Assembly: GCA_964606895.1 (NCBI GenBank)
Contig: CAZSHX010000012.1
Coordinates: 9,577 to 73,576, forward strand
Direction: 5' to 3'
From: CAZSHX01 sp964606895
GTDB lineage: Bacteria > Bacteroidota > Ignavibacteria > Kapaibacteriales > UBA2268
DNA length: 64,000 bases
The notes beneath the pieces are model-generated. The model made no database searches, was not told the DNA's origin, and saw only the letters and a program-made list of their open reading frames with translations. Of this stretch, positions 34,879 through 44,582 are shown one piece after another. The position numbers and the translations under genes are program-made. Within the stretch, counting starts at the first letter, position 1; each line of letters starts with the position of its first letter.

Positions 34879-37707
34879 ATGAAATCAATAAGTAACAATA
34901 TTGGACAGTTGGGTAAGCTAAAATTAGCCAAAGTGTCTATTATTAGGCAGACGGGAGTTGAGTCAAAATCAACATTTGCCGATTTGTTCAATTCAGATAA
35001 ATCCATTTCAGACAATACAAACATTATTTCTCCTCTTAAAATCAAAGCTAAGTTATTTAATTCAAACAAAAGCGAAGTAGCTTCCGGGAATATCGAACCT
35101 TTACTTTCAAATCATAAGCTTTCAAAATCCGAAAATACAATAGTGGCTGATAATAGTCACAAATTTGAAACAGATGATTTCGCTGAGAAAGATTCTAAAG
35201 ACATTGAAACTTTAACTATTCAATCTCAGTTCTTGAAATTGAATTTAGGTAAATTCAGTAAGGAAAAGACTTTATCTCAATTAGAATCTGATAGTAATAT
35301 CCTTTCTGATAAGAATTACCAAACGGCTCTTGAAGAATCAGGATTACCTCTATACGAAAGGGCAAATTCTGAATCTCCAATGGTTAAAATCCATTCCGAT
35401 TCAAAGACATTACAAACCGGACTTCAAATCAATCAAAAAAGCAGTGAAGAGCATCATTTATATAATGAAAAAGTAAAAATTGCTCCGACTGAAGAAGTTA
35501 AAGTCCATGATGAAGCACCAAAAGTGCTCCCTGAAAAGAAGATTTCTGTTCCCCAAACTCGACTTACCGGAAAACCAACTTCTGAAATAAAACAAGCTTC
35601 AAATTCAATTAAGAGCAATATTGATCAAAATTTTGATTCGGGAGTTCGTTCAAACATTATTTCTCCCGAAAATAAATCTCCAATTGATTTAAAAAATACT
35701 ATTCCTGAAAAGATGAATGTTTTTCTACAAAAGCAACATTCTGAAAAACCTTCAATGGTGAGTTCCGGAATAAACCATGATTCAAATTCAATTAAAAGTA
35801 ATATTAACCAAAAATTAGTACCCGGAGTTAATAAGAACATTATTTCTGCCGAAAAGAAATCTCCAATTGATTTGAAAAATACTATTTCTGAAAAGATGAA
35901 TGTTTTTCCACAAAAGCAACATGCTGAAAAACCTGTAGTAGTTTTATCAAATATAAAACAACCAAGTTCTGAAATCAAACAAAATTCAAATTCAATTAAG
36001 AGCAATATTGACCAAAATTTTGATTCGGGAGTTCGTTCAAACACTATTTCTACTGAAGAGAAGCCTGCAATTGATTTGAAAAATATTTTTTCTGAAAAGG
36101 AGAATGTTGCTCCACAGAACCAACATGATGAAAAACCTGTAGTATTTTTATCAGATATAAAACAGCCAAGTTTTGAGATCAAACAAGCTTCAAATTCAAT
36201 TAAGAGCAATATTGACCAAAATATCTTTTCAGGAGTTAAGAAGAACATCATGTTTGCAGAGAAGAATCTGGCAAAGGGTTTTAAAAATATAATTTCTGAA
36301 AAGAAAGTTGATATTCATCAAACTCATCGTGCAGAAAAACCTTCGATGGCTTTGTCAGACTTAGAAAAGTCAGGAACTCCCTTCAGCACCAATGTCAATA
36401 GTCAGAATTCTACATCAATAAAAGATGCCCCAACTAATAAAAACAACAATATAGTTATCTCTGATACAAGAATCAAATTCAAATCTTCAAATTTCCTGAA
36501 TCCAAATGCAGGAAGCATTTTGATTAAATCAAACGGATTGAATCAAAGTCAAAAAAGTAATAACCTGAATTTGAAAATTGAAACAAATGAGTTGAAGAAT
36601 ACTTCCAAAACTGTATCCGAGGATTTTAACCATTTCAATAAAACAATTTCGACTAAACTCAATTACAATATTTTCAACCAAAAAGAAAAAGTTGTTGAAT
36701 TGCCTGTTAATCCAGGGTTTGAAGAACAATTGAATACAAAAAATAATGGCAATTCCGGGACAGTTTTAAAAAATGTTACCTCGATTCCCATTATTAATGT
36801 AGGCAAGGATAAAAAGGATTTACTGAATTTGAGCAAATCAACAACTATTTTGGAAAAATCATCAGATTCAACCTCGAGTTTCGAAGTTCAGCCTACGAAA
36901 CAAAATGATGAGAAATTTTCCATCTCAGATTATCTAAACAAGCAGAATATCTTCACCATTCCAAATTCAAATAACAGGTCGGAGAAAATCAACCGTCAGG
37001 TTAAATTTGATATGCCCGTGAAGGCAGGGAATGATAATATTCTCAAATTGCACAATAATCAACCAAAAGCCGAACAGAAAAATGGCGAAAAAATTGATGA
37101 AGTAACCTCTCAAATAAAAATTGAACACAATACTGGCAATGTGGAAAACTTCTTAAACGGAAATTCCGGTGCGGATAAAAAATTGAATATATCCGCAAAT
37201 ATTCCTCAAGCTAATGATAACTCGTTGAATACAAAGACTATGCCACACTTATTCGTTAACGATATTCCTGCATTTGTTACCAACAAAATTGAACAATTCA
37301 CCGGGAATGTTATTTCTTCTGCTCAGTTGAATCTCAAACCTGAATCTCTTGGTACGCTAATTGTGGAAATAAGTGTGAAAAACAACATTGCAAATGTTAG
37401 TTTTTCCGCAGATTCAAAAGAAGCCATGACTGCAATCGAATCGCAGATGCCGCTTTTGAAAGAAAAGCTTGCACAGCAGGGTTTGCAAAGCGATAGGATT
37501 GAGATAAAACTCAAAGATAACAATGACGTGCTTAATCAGAAAAATCTGAACGAGCAGAAAAATCAAAGTCAGGAAGAACAAAAATCACGAAAAGATTTCA
37601 TTAAATCTTTTGCTTATTTAAGAAATGGTAATTATGAATCGAAAAATATGAATTACAATTATAATCTATATAATCAAATGTTTTTAAATAAATATTCTGT
37701 TTTGTAA
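34879..37707 (+). CDS. fliK: FliK-like hook-length control protein with tandem repeats
   Basis: 942 residues, about twice the length of typical FliK. Residues about 235-494 hold four imperfect repeats of 61-68 residues, each with SNSIKSNI(D/N)Q, a GV segment, an AEK or PEN segment, DLKNTISEKMNV and a QKQHxEKP motif. The rest of the N-terminal part is low-complexity, rich in S, N and K. The C-terminal Flg_hook domain (about 813-880) is clear: AQLNLKPESLGTLIVEISVKNNIANVSFSADSKEAMTAIESQMPLLKEKLAQQGL. FliK is exported and measures hook length, then switches export specificity. The repeats would lengthen the ruler region. No ribosome site is visible at the ATG. Confidence 0.85.
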   Translation: MKSISNNIGQLGKLKLAKVSIIRQTGVESKSTFADLFNSDKSISDNTNIISPLKIKAKLFNSNKSEVASGNIEPLLSNHKLSKSENTIVADNSHKFETDDFAEKDSKDIETLTIQSQFLKLNLGKFSKEKTLSQLESDSNILSDKNYQTALEESGLPLYERANSESPMVKIHSDSKTLQTGLQINQKSSEEHHLYNEKVKIAPTEEVKVHDEAPKVLPEKKISVPQTRLTGKPTSEIKQASNSIKSNIDQNFDSGVRSNIISPENKSPIDLKNTIPEKMNVFLQKQHSEKPSMVSSGINHDSNSIKSNINQKLVPGVNKNIISAEKKSPIDLKNTISEKMNVFPQKQHAEKPVVVLSNIKQPSSEIKQNSNSIKSNIDQNFDSGVRSNTISTEEKPAIDLKNIFSEKENVAPQNQHDEKPVVFLSDIKQPSFEIKQASNSIKSNIDQNIFSGVKKNIMFAEKNLAKGFKNIISEKKVDIHQTHRAEKPSMALSDLEKSGTPFSTNVNSQNSTSIKDAPTNKNNNIVISDTRIKFKSSNFLNPNAGSILIKSNGLNQSQKSNNLNLKIETNELKNTSKTVSEDFNHFNKTISTKLNYNIFNQKEKVVELPVNPGFEEQLNTKNNGNSGTVLKNVTSIPIINVGKDKKDLLNLSKSTTILEKSSDSTSSFEVQPTKQNDEKFSISDYLNKQNIFTIPNSNNRSEKINRQVKFDMPVKAGNDNILKLHNNQPKAEQKNGEKIDEVTSQIKIEHNTGNVENFLNGNSGADKKLNISANIPQANDNSLNTKTMPHLFVNDIPAFVTNKIEQFTGNVISSAQLNLKPESLGTLIVEISVKNNIANVSFSADSKEAMTAIESQMPLLKEKLAQQGLQSDRIEIKLKDNNDVLNQKNLNEQKNQSQEEQKSRKDFIKSFAYLRNGNYESKNMNYNYNLYNQMFLNKYSVL
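35581..36360 (+). repeat. Four tandem repeats within fliK (183-204 bases each)
   Basis: The 12-base marker TCAAATTCAATT recurs at 35599, 35782, 35986 and 36190, spacing 183, 204 and 204 bases. Copies 1, 3 and 4 are nearly identical over about 45 bases around the marker, indicating recent duplication or gene conversion; copy 2 has diverged and is 21 bases shorter. Confidence 0.9.
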
Positions 37708-37724
37708 ATCAAGGGGGGTAAACA

Positions 37725-38414
37725 ATGACAGACTCAGTACAATCAATAGCATCGCAGGTATTTACGGATACTTCCGTGAGTAGTAAAATTAATAAATCAC
37801 TTGGTAAAGATGAGTTTTTAAAATTATTGACTATGCAACTAAAATCACAAGATCCGACGAAGCCTTATGACAACCAAGCGTTTGCTTCGCAAATTGCCCA
37901 ATTTTCACAACTTGAGCAACTTACAAATATCAAGGATCTGCTCCAAAGCCAGGTAACTTCTAATCAAGCTTTAGCCCAAACAATATCAAACTCTGCTCTG
38001 CCGGGGATGCTTGGGAAAACAGCCACAGTCGGAACTGATTCAATTTATTTTGACGGACAGAATCCGGCACCTTTAGGATTTACACTACCGGTTGGTGCAA
38101 AATCAGGCGATATTACAATCAAAGACGAAGCAGGAAATATAGTCAGTAAACAAACTCTGGCAGGACTAAATTTGAAAAGCGGTGAGCATCAGATTAAATG
38201 GGATGGAAAATCAGCATCCGGTGCTTTGTTGCCCGAAGGCAAGTACAAAGTTAGTGTAACTGCAATTACAAATACTGGCATGAATTTTACTGCTGATACT
38301 TTTACTTATGGTAAAATCCAAAGTGTAAAATTCAAAACTGAAGGAACTGTTCTTATAATTAATGGGATTGAAGTTCCTTTGAAAAATGTTTATGATATTA
38401 AATTAGACAGTTAA
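37725..38414 (+). CDS. flgD: FlgD, hook capping scaffold
   Basis: 229 residues. The N-terminal export and assembly motif is [51 protein letters not shown]. The C-terminal Tudor/FnIII region has [20 protein letters not shown] and [27 protein letters not shown]. FlgD caps the growing hook. A strong ribosome site (AAGGGGGG) precedes the ATG. Confidence 0.97.
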   Translation: MTDSVQSIASQVFTDTSVSSKINKSLGKDEFLKLLTMQLKSQDPTKPYDNQAFASQIAQFSQLEQLTNIKDLLQSQVTSNQALAQTISNSALPGMLGKTATVGTDSIYFDGQNPAPLGFTLPVGAKSGDITIKDEAGNIVSKQTLAGLNLKSGEHQIKWDGKSASGALLPEGKYKVSVTAITNTGMNFTADTFTYGKIQSVKFKTEGTVLIINGIEVPLKNVYDIKLDS

Positions 38415-38435
38415 TCTGCAAGGAGTTACAAAAAA

Positions 38436-38822
38436 GTGACCGAAATTAACGGAGTATCTTTACCTTTTATGCCGATTGGCGGCTTCAAAGAACTTAACAA
38501 AAAGTCTTTGACTGACAACAGCAATATTTCAAAAACTGATTTCAAAAAAGTTTTTGAAGAGGAATTCGATAAACTGAAATTCTCTGCTCACGCACAATCC
38601 AGAATGACCAGCAGAGATATTTCTCTGGATACGAACGAAATCGAAAGACTTAATACAGCCGTTGACAAAGCTGTACAGAAAAATGTCCGTGAGTCGCTGA
38701 TTCTGCTTAACGATAAAGCTTTTATCGTTAACATCCCAAATAAAACAGTTATCACTGTTGCCAATCATGGCGGTTTTGATAACAGCATAGTAACAAACAT
38801 TGATTCGGCAGTTTTTGCCTGA
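38436..38822 (+). CDS. Flagellar operon protein (TIGR02530 family)
   Basis: 128 residues with a GTG start (AAGGAG precedes). The core FKKVFEEEFDKLKFSAHAQSRMTSRDISLDTNEIERLNTAVDKAVQKNVRESLILLNDKAFIVNIPNKTVITVANH matches the short TIGR02530 family that sits between flgD and flgE in many flagellar operons. Its function is unknown. The order flgD-this-flgE is preserved here. Confidence 0.85.
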   Translation: MTEINGVSLPFMPIGGFKELNKKSLTDNSNISKTDFKKVFEEEFDKLKFSAHAQSRMTSRDISLDTNEIERLNTAVDKAVQKNVRESLILLNDKAFIVNIPNKTVITVANHGGFDNSIVTNIDSAVFA

Positions 38823-38880
38823 ACGCGTTCATGGGGGACGGACCTCGGTTTTTAATCAAATCAGGAATCCCCGCAATATT

Positions 38881-38904
38881 CAGCTCCGAATGACTGAAGA
38901 GCTG
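38881..38904 (+). promoter_or_regulatory. Hairpin in the leader of flgE
   Basis: A 6-bp inverted repeat (38881-38886 with 38899-38904) in the 237-base gap before flgE. The gap is the largest in the operon, so flgE may have an extra promoter or processed leader here. Confidence 0.35.
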
Positions 38905-39059
38905 ATTCGATAAAACAAGTACAACGGAATATCGGTTTTTTTGAACCATAAGTTTTTAGGATATTGATTTATCCGAAAATTCTTGTTATGCTGTATGTAC
39001 GAATAAAAATATTGAAATAATAAATATTTAGGATTAATTAATAACCAAGGAGGGTTCTT

Positions 39060-40379
39060 ATGATTTCTCGCTCATTAACAACAGGCGCAAGCTCTATTAA
39101 AGCTCATCAAAGAAAATTTGATACTATTTCCAACAACATTGCAAACGTTAACACAACAGGCTACAAATCCAGCCGTACAAATTTTTTAGACCAGTTCAGC
39201 CAAACCTATAATTTTGGTAAAGCACCTGATGCCGTAAATGGTAAAGGCGTTGGAGGTGTGAATCCCTTTCAGTACGGTCTTGGAGTTAGAGTTGGCTCTG
39301 TAACTCAGGATATGACTCAGGGTTCTTTGGAAACAACCAACAGACCACTCGATATGGCATTGCAGGGCGATGGGTACTTAGTTTATAACCAATTCGGAAA
39401 AGAAGTTTATTCAAGAGCCGGTGCTATTGTCCGCGACAAGGCAGGCAATCTTGTTGATAGTTCTACTGGTGCTTTTCTGCAAGGCTTCAATTCCGAAATT
39501 GATGCAAATGGCAGATTTGTAAAGGATGCAAACGGATACAACAAAGTTCTGAAAACTCAAGCTAATATGAAAATCCCTGCAACAGTTGTTTCTCCTCCAA
39601 AACAAACAGAGAATATAACAGCAACAGGAAACCTTAATTCTGCCGCAGTTGTTGGCGAAACAAGAGAAACAAGTATCTCCATTTTTGACAATTCAGGTTC
39701 TTCGCATAATGTTACTCTGACTTATACAAATACTGCCCAAAATACTTGGGGGGTCACAGCTAAACTCGATGGTAAATATGACATAACACCAACTCCGGCT
39801 TCAATCACATTCACAGACTACGGAGTTCCTGCGGCGGGGAGTGAAAAAATTGACCTTCCAACGGCTGGCATGAATACAGCACTTAACTTTACGGCATTTG
39901 ACGTTGCCAAAGCTAATGTTACCGTTACTTTATTTGATGCGGCTAATCCAACGACAGGAATGACTCAGTTTGCCGGTGCTAACACTGCCACTCTTTCTGA
40001 ACAGGACGGACATAACCAAGGAACATTAAGCGATTTGTCAGTAGATTCTACAGGTAAAATCTGGGGAGCATTCACAAATGGCGAGGCAGAAGTTCTCGGA
40101 CAGGTTGCAGTTGCCAAATTTGCTAACCCCGGCGGATTGATAAAAAACGGCGAGAATTTTCTTTCTGTTTCTCCCGATAGCGGAAGTGCTGATGTCAGAA
40201 CTGCCGGCGATGGATTCCCAACCACGAAACTAATTGGTGGTGCTTTGGAGCAGTCCAATGTTGACCTAACCGAGCAGTTTACCGATATGATTATTACACA
40301 AAGAGGCTTCGAAGCCGCGGCAAGAACAATCACCGTCAGCGACCAGATGCTTGCCGAAACAAATCAGCTTAAGAGATAA
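39060..40379 (+). CDS. flgE: FlgE, flagellar hook protein
   Basis: 439 residues. N-terminal rod/hook motif SLTTGASSIKAHQRKFDTISNNIANVNTTGYK, the D0/D1 part with DMTQGSLETTNRPLDMALQGDGY, and C-terminal ALEQSNVDLTEQFTDMIITQRGFEAAARTITVSDQMLAETNQL. The middle (about 190-320) is the variable D2 hook domain. FlgE builds the hook. Strong ribosome site (AAGGAGGG). Last gene of the operon, followed by a terminator. Confidence 0.97.
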   Translation: MISRSLTTGASSIKAHQRKFDTISNNIANVNTTGYKSSRTNFLDQFSQTYNFGKAPDAVNGKGVGGVNPFQYGLGVRVGSVTQDMTQGSLETTNRPLDMALQGDGYLVYNQFGKEVYSRAGAIVRDKAGNLVDSSTGAFLQGFNSEIDANGRFVKDANGYNKVLKTQANMKIPATVVSPPKQTENITATGNLNSAAVVGETRETSISIFDNSGSSHNVTLTYTNTAQNTWGVTAKLDGKYDITPTPASITFTDYGVPAAGSEKIDLPTAGMNTALNFTAFDVAKANVTVTLFDAANPTTGMTQFAGANTATLSEQDGHNQGTLSDLSVDSTGKIWGAFTNGEAEVLGQVAVAKFANPGGLIKNGENFLSVSPDSGSADVRTAGDGFPTTKLIGGALEQSNVDLTEQFTDMIITQRGFEAAARTITVSDQMLAETNQLKR

Positions 40380-40411
40380 AATCGGCTGATTGAAATAACT
40401 CTGAAAATAAA

Positions 40412-40447
40412 AATCCTCCTTGTATGCTCTATGGAACAAGGAGGATT
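40412..40447 (+). terminator. Terminator of the flagellar operon
   Basis: A perfect 12-bp stem (40412-40423 with 40436-40447), closely followed by a T-rich stretch (GATTTTTTAAG). Confidence 0.88.
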
Positions 40448-40726
40448 GATTTTTTAAGTTTAGGTGTTTAGTCGTTTCAGGTAAAAAATATTTTAATAGT
40501 TCTGAATCCACTTCTTTTACTTTTTTTTACAATTCTTATTCTGCAAATTTAACTCTTAATCCCCAACTATTTTCTGTGACCCTCTTTTTGTATCCAAAGA
40601 TATAATGGCATATTATTCGTTATTTGGAATAATAACAATGGTTTAGCTGAAAATGGTATTACATCTTTTTTAGAAAAAAATAAAAGATGCAATTTGGAAA
40701 ATGAGATTTTGGGGATATTCTTATAC

Positions 40727-42226
40727 TTATTCTTCAGTTGCCAGCTTGGACTTGTGGTTTTTCTCGATTTGTATCGGATATTTTCCTGTGAAGCAAGCTG
40801 TGCAATATCCCGTTCCGGGTTCCTGAGGAACGGATTCCAAAAGCTTTTCGATTGAAAGATAATGAAGATTGTCAACTCCGATAGCTTTCCCTATTTCTTC
40901 TTCAGATTCATAATCATTGGCAATCAGCTCCTCGCGGCTGGGAAAATCCATACCGTAATAGCATGGAAACTTGATTGGCGGAGATGTGATTCGCATGCTG
41001 ATTTTCTTGGGATTTGCACCCTTGATGAGATGAATCAAAGACTTGGATGTGGTACCCCTCACTATTGAATCGTCAATAACCACAAGTTCGCGGTTTTCGA
41101 GCACACCTTTGACGGGATTGAACTTGACTTTTACTTTGAATTCCCTGTTGTCCTGCCCGGGTGCAATAAATGTTCTGCCGACGTAGTGGCTTCTTATCAA
41201 TCCGATTTCGAAAGCTGATGGATTGCCTAAAGTGTCATTAACTTTTGCAAAGCCGAGAGTTGCAGTATTTCCGCTGTCGGGAACAGCAATTACCGTAACC
41301 TTTTCTCCTTCTTCGGCTTTAACAGGGCTTTCCACTGCAAGATTTTTGCCGAGTTTTCTGCGGACTTTGTCCACATTATGGTCGAAGATTTTGCTGTCAG
41401 GTCGGGAGAAATAAATATATTCAAAAATGCAATGTCTTGATTCCGGAGTATCCTCCTCGATTTTGTAGGATTCTATTTCGCCTGTTTCGATTGTATTTTT
41501 GTTGATTACGACTATTTCGTTGTGATTGATTGACCTTACGTATTCTGCATTGATAATATCAAATGCACAGGTTTCTGAAGCAACAACATAAGAATAATTA
41601 TCGCCGACTTTTAGTCTGCCGATGCTTAACGGTCTGAATCCATGCGGGTCGCGAGCCGCGATCAAAGAATCCTCTGTTAGAATAACAAGAGAATAGGCTC
41701 CTTTTGCAACCTGGAGTGCACCGCGAATCTGGTCAATAGCAACTTTCTTTTTGCTATGGGCTATCAGATGCATAAAGATTTCAGAGTCGGAGGTTGTTTG
41801 GAAAATAGCCCCCTGCTCGTCGAGCTGTTCACGCAAAGTGAGTGTATTTGTCAGGTTGCCGTTGTGGGCAAGCGAAAGAATACCGCCATGATAGGTGATT
41901 GTAAAGGGCTGAATATTTGCTCTTTTGGACGAACCAGTGGTTGAATATCGGTTGTGCCCAATAGCCGAATCACCTTTGAGAACTTCGGTCAGGATTTTCG
42001 GGTCCGAGAAAACATCAAGAACAAGACCTTCGCCTTTAGTGTAGGCAAAACGTTTCTTTTTTTTGTTTTCATCAAGGTAAAACGAAGTTATTCCGGCGGC
42101 TTCCTGTCCGCGATGCTGAAGCGAATGGAGTGCGTAGTAGGTCATAATAGCCGCTTGGGGATGATTGTAAACTCCGACAACACCGCAATTGCAGAGTGGC
42201 TTATCTATTTCAGGGTTTTGATTATT
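40727..42226 (-). CDS. purF: Amidophosphoribosyltransferase PurF (Fe-S type)
   Basis: 499 residues from the ATG at 42226 (MNNQNPEIDKPLCNC). The catalytic Cys follows in CGVVGVYNHPQAA after a short propeptide, as in the B. subtilis type. The glutaminase part has LQHRGQEAAGI and IGHNRYSTTG, and the synthase part has VIDDSIVRGTTSKSLIHLI, the PRPP loop. The 4Fe-4S ligands appear to be present (HCIFEYIYFSRPDS, FPCYYGMD, YCTACFTGKYP). It makes phosphoribosylamine, the first step of purine synthesis. An upstream TTG at 42259 lies in the same frame but would add residues before the propeptide; the ATG is preferred. Confidence 0.95.
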   Translation of the reverse strand, partial: NNQNPEIDKPLCNCGVVGVYNHPQAAIMTYYALHSLQHRGQEAAGITSFYLDENKKKKRFAYTKGEGLVLDVFSDPKILTEVLKGDSAIGHNRYSTTGSSKRANIQPFTITYHGGILSLAHNGNLTNTLTLREQLDEQGAIFQTTSDSEIFMHLIAHSKKKVAIDQIRGALQVAKGAYSLVILTEDSLIAARDPHGFRPLSIGRLKVGDNYSYVVASETCAFDIINAEYVRSINHNEIVVINKNTIETGEIESYKIEEDTPESRHCIFEYIYFSRPDSKIFDHNVDKVRRKLGKNLAVESPVKAEEGEKVTVIAVPDSGNTATLGFAKVNDTLGNPSAFEIGLIRSHYVGRTFIAPGQDNREFKVKVKFNPVKGVLENRELVVIDDSIVRGTTSKSLIHLIKGANPKKISMRITSPPIKFPCYYGMDFPSREELIANDYESEEEIGKAIGVDNLHYLSIEKLLESVPQEPGTGYCTACFTGKYPIQIEKNHKSKLATEE

Positions 42227-42402
42227 CATTTTCCAAAATTTCTTATTTCTAAAAGACAAAAATAAGTCATTTAAGACGAATTAAGAAAGAAAATATGAAA
42301 TTGGATAACATATTCTACAATTTGAGAGAGTTGAAGTTGAGCTTTGTGCATATATTTAAGCTATTGATAATTTTTCTGTTTACCAACCAATTTTTCAAAA
42401 AA

Positions 42403-42436
42403 AAACCTTCCGAAAATATTGCATTTCTGAAGGTTT
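42403..42436 (-). terminator. Terminator after the thiolase gene
   Basis: On the minus strand, an 8-bp stem (42429-42436 with 42403-42410) is followed by a run of T, 22 bases after the thiolase stop. Confidence 0.8.
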
Positions 42437-42458
42437 TAAAATCTCAAATATTTGCTTA

Positions 42459-43631
42459 CTATATTACTTCCACTACCAAGGCACTGGCTTCGCCGCCGCC
42501 GATGCAAAGAGTTGCAAGACCGTAGCGTTTGCCTGTTCTTTTGAGGGCATGAATCAAAGTGGTGAGTACTCTGGCACCGGATGCTCCGATTGGATGACCC
42601 AATGCAATAGCACCGCCATGAATATTGATTTTGTCGTAAGGTATTTTCAGTTCGCGGCTTGCAACAATTGGGACAACTGCAAAAGCTTCGTTGATTTCAA
42701 AAAGGTCAATATCTTCTACCGAGAGTCCTGCTTTTTGAACTGCCTTTTTGATTGCATGAGGTGGTGCGGTGGTAAACCAATCGGGCTCGTGAGAAAATGA
42801 AGCATGGGCAAGAATCCTTGCAATCGGTTTAAGTCCCAGTTCCTGAGCTTTTTGTTCGGAGGCCACTACCAAAGCCGAAGCACCGTCATCAATTGAAGAA
42901 GCATTTGCCGCAGTTACGGTTCCATCTTTTTTAAATACCGGTTTCAAAGTCGGTACTTTATCAAAGTTTACTTTTTCGGGTTCTTCGTCTTTATTGACAA
43001 TAATTGTACCTTTTCTGTCGTGAATCTCAACAGCAACAATTTCGCTGTCGAACCAGCCATTTTTCTGAGCTTCCAAAGCACGGCTATAACTCAATATTGC
43101 GAATTCGTCCTGCTCTTCTCTAGAAATTTTACATTCGGTTGAGCAAAGTTCTCCTGCATGACCCATGTGAATTTGATTGTAAACATCCCAAAGTCCGTCG
43201 TGAATCATCAAATCAACAAGTTCGCCGTTGCCCATTCTGTATCCCGTACGAGCTTTGAAAAGAATGTAAGGTGCATTGGTCATTGATTCCTGACCGCCGG
43301 CAACCACGATTTCAGCATCTCCAAGCCTGATTGCCTGGTCGGCAAGCATAACGGCTTTCAGTCCGCTTCCGCAAACTTTATTGATGGTTGTTGCCGGAAT
43401 ACCGTTTGGAAGACCTGCATAGATTGCCGCCTGACGTGCAGGAGCCTGCCCTACGCCGCCCTGAAGGACATTTCCCATTAATACTTCGCTGATGACCGAA
43501 ACATTTATGTTAGCCTGTTTCACAGCTTCTTTGATAGCAATAGCACCAAGACGCGGAGCAGTAAGCGAGGAAAGACCACCCATAAAAGCACCGATAGGTG
43601 TACGTACTGCAGAAAGAATTACTGAACCCAT
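42459..43631 (-). CDS. Thiolase (acetyl-CoA C-acetyltransferase)
   Basis: 390 residues. All three catalytic residues are present: Cys87 in NKVCGSGLKAV, His346 in GHPIGASG and Cys376 in CIGGGEA. ESMTNAPY and GQAPARQAA are typical of the AtoB/PhaA group. It condenses two acetyl-CoA or cleaves acetoacetyl-CoA; a broader 3-ketoacyl-CoA thiolase is possible, but length and motifs favour the short-chain kind. It stands alone, ending in its own terminator. The ribosome site is GGAG, eight bases upstream. Confidence 0.92.
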   Translation of the reverse strand: MGSVILSAVRTPIGAFMGGLSSLTAPRLGAIAIKEAVKQANINVSVISEVLMGNVLQGGVGQAPARQAAIYAGLPNGIPATTINKVCGSGLKAVMLADQAIRLGDAEIVVAGGQESMTNAPYILFKARTGYRMGNGELVDLMIHDGLWDVYNQIHMGHAGELCSTECKISREEQDEFAILSYSRALEAQKNGWFDSEIVAVEIHDRKGTIIVNKDEEPEKVNFDKVPTLKPVFKKDGTVTAANASSIDDGASALVVASEQKAQELGLKPIARILAHASFSHEPDWFTTAPPHAIKKAVQKAGLSVEDIDLFEINEAFAVVPIVASRELKIPYDKINIHGGAIALGHPIGASGARVLTTLIHALKRTGKRYGLATLCIGGGEASALVVEVI

Positions 43632-43765
43632 TTTTTTCTCCGAATAATTTTAAATATTTATTTTAGTTATGAAAACAATTGAATTTCGTCTGATAAAATT
43701 AACAGTTAGATAAAACTAAATATAATGAAAATTATTTTATTTAATGAAAGAAATATCGAGGGGGT

Positions 43766-44569
43766 TTAATTCTTTTTGATTTTCAGTGCAATGTTGTAAG
43801 CCAGAGGTCCATAAGACAGCCAATAGTCAACATTGCCAAGCCAAACCACAGGTGAAATCAGAAGCCTGACAAGACTGCGTTTGAGGAAAATGCCAAGGAG
43901 AACTTCCAGATTCATTGCAAATACTTCAAAGAATAGTCCGGAACGGAATATTTTTTCAATTGTGTAGCCGTTGCAAAAATCAGATTCAGCAAGCATTTTC
44001 CTGAAATCATTAACGCTGTAATGTTCATGCTTTTCGAGATGCAAAGGATTGAAGTGTTTGGGAATCTTTTTTTCTTTGATTAATCTTACGATTTTGTAGG
44101 TGAGCTTATAAAAAAAAGGAAGATATTTTCGGAAATTATAACCGTAATTATACGGGTCAAGCAAACTGAACAAACCACTATGTGGAGTTGAAACAACGAT
44201 TGTCCCGCCGGGTTTGAGAATCCTGTACATTTCATTTAAAGTATTGATTTTATTTGAAGTATGCTCCAAAACATCTAATATAACAATTTCATCGAAAAAA
44301 TTATCCTGAAAGGTAGTTTCTTCAACCGAACCAACTGCAAATTTGACATCTTTGTACCGCGAAGAAGCAATTTCTATATGAAGTTCATCAAGATCAATGG
44401 CAAAAGTATTTTTGCTTTTTGTCTTAAGAAATCTTGTACCGTAGCCATAGGAACATCCCGCATCGAGCAAATTCTCAGCCTTGCCGCTAAGCCAGTTAAA
44501 AGCAAGTTTTAATCTGCCTGTAAGTGGATTTTCCGGAAATTCCCTTTTTTCTATTTCTTTGCTTGTCAC
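43766..44569 (-). CDS. SAM-dependent class I methyltransferase
   Basis: 267 residues with a GTG start (MTSKEIEKREF). The SAM-binding core is AENLLDAGCSYGYGTRFLK (motif I), FAIDLDELHIEIA (motif II) and NFFDEIVILDVLEHTSN with MYRILKPGGTIVVSTPH (Methyltransf_11 type). The C-terminal part is hydrophobic and resembles lipid- or glycan-modifying methyltransferases. Its start is 13 bases after the stop of the VWA-OmpA gene, so the two are probably co-transcribed. Confidence 0.85.
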   Translation of the reverse strand: MTSKEIEKREFPENPLTGRLKLAFNWLSGKAENLLDAGCSYGYGTRFLKTKSKNTFAIDLDELHIEIASSRYKDVKFAVGSVEETTFQDNFFDEIVILDVLEHTSNKINTLNEMYRILKPGGTIVVSTPHSGLFSLLDPYNYGYNFRKYLPFFYKLTYKIVRLIKEKKIPKHFNPLHLEKHEHYSVNDFRKMLAESDFCNGYTIEKIFRSGLFFEVFAMNLEVLLGIFLKRSLVRLLISPVVWLGNVDYWLSYGPLAYNIALKIKKN

Positions 44570-44582
44570 TGTTTTATTCTTG

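Noticed and set aside
35625..36251. 208-residue minus-strand frame
   Set aside because: Produced by the fliK repeats read backwards.
35581..36360. Possible CRISPR-like repeats
   Set aside because: The repeats are coding, about 200 bases long, with no short identical repeats and spacers.
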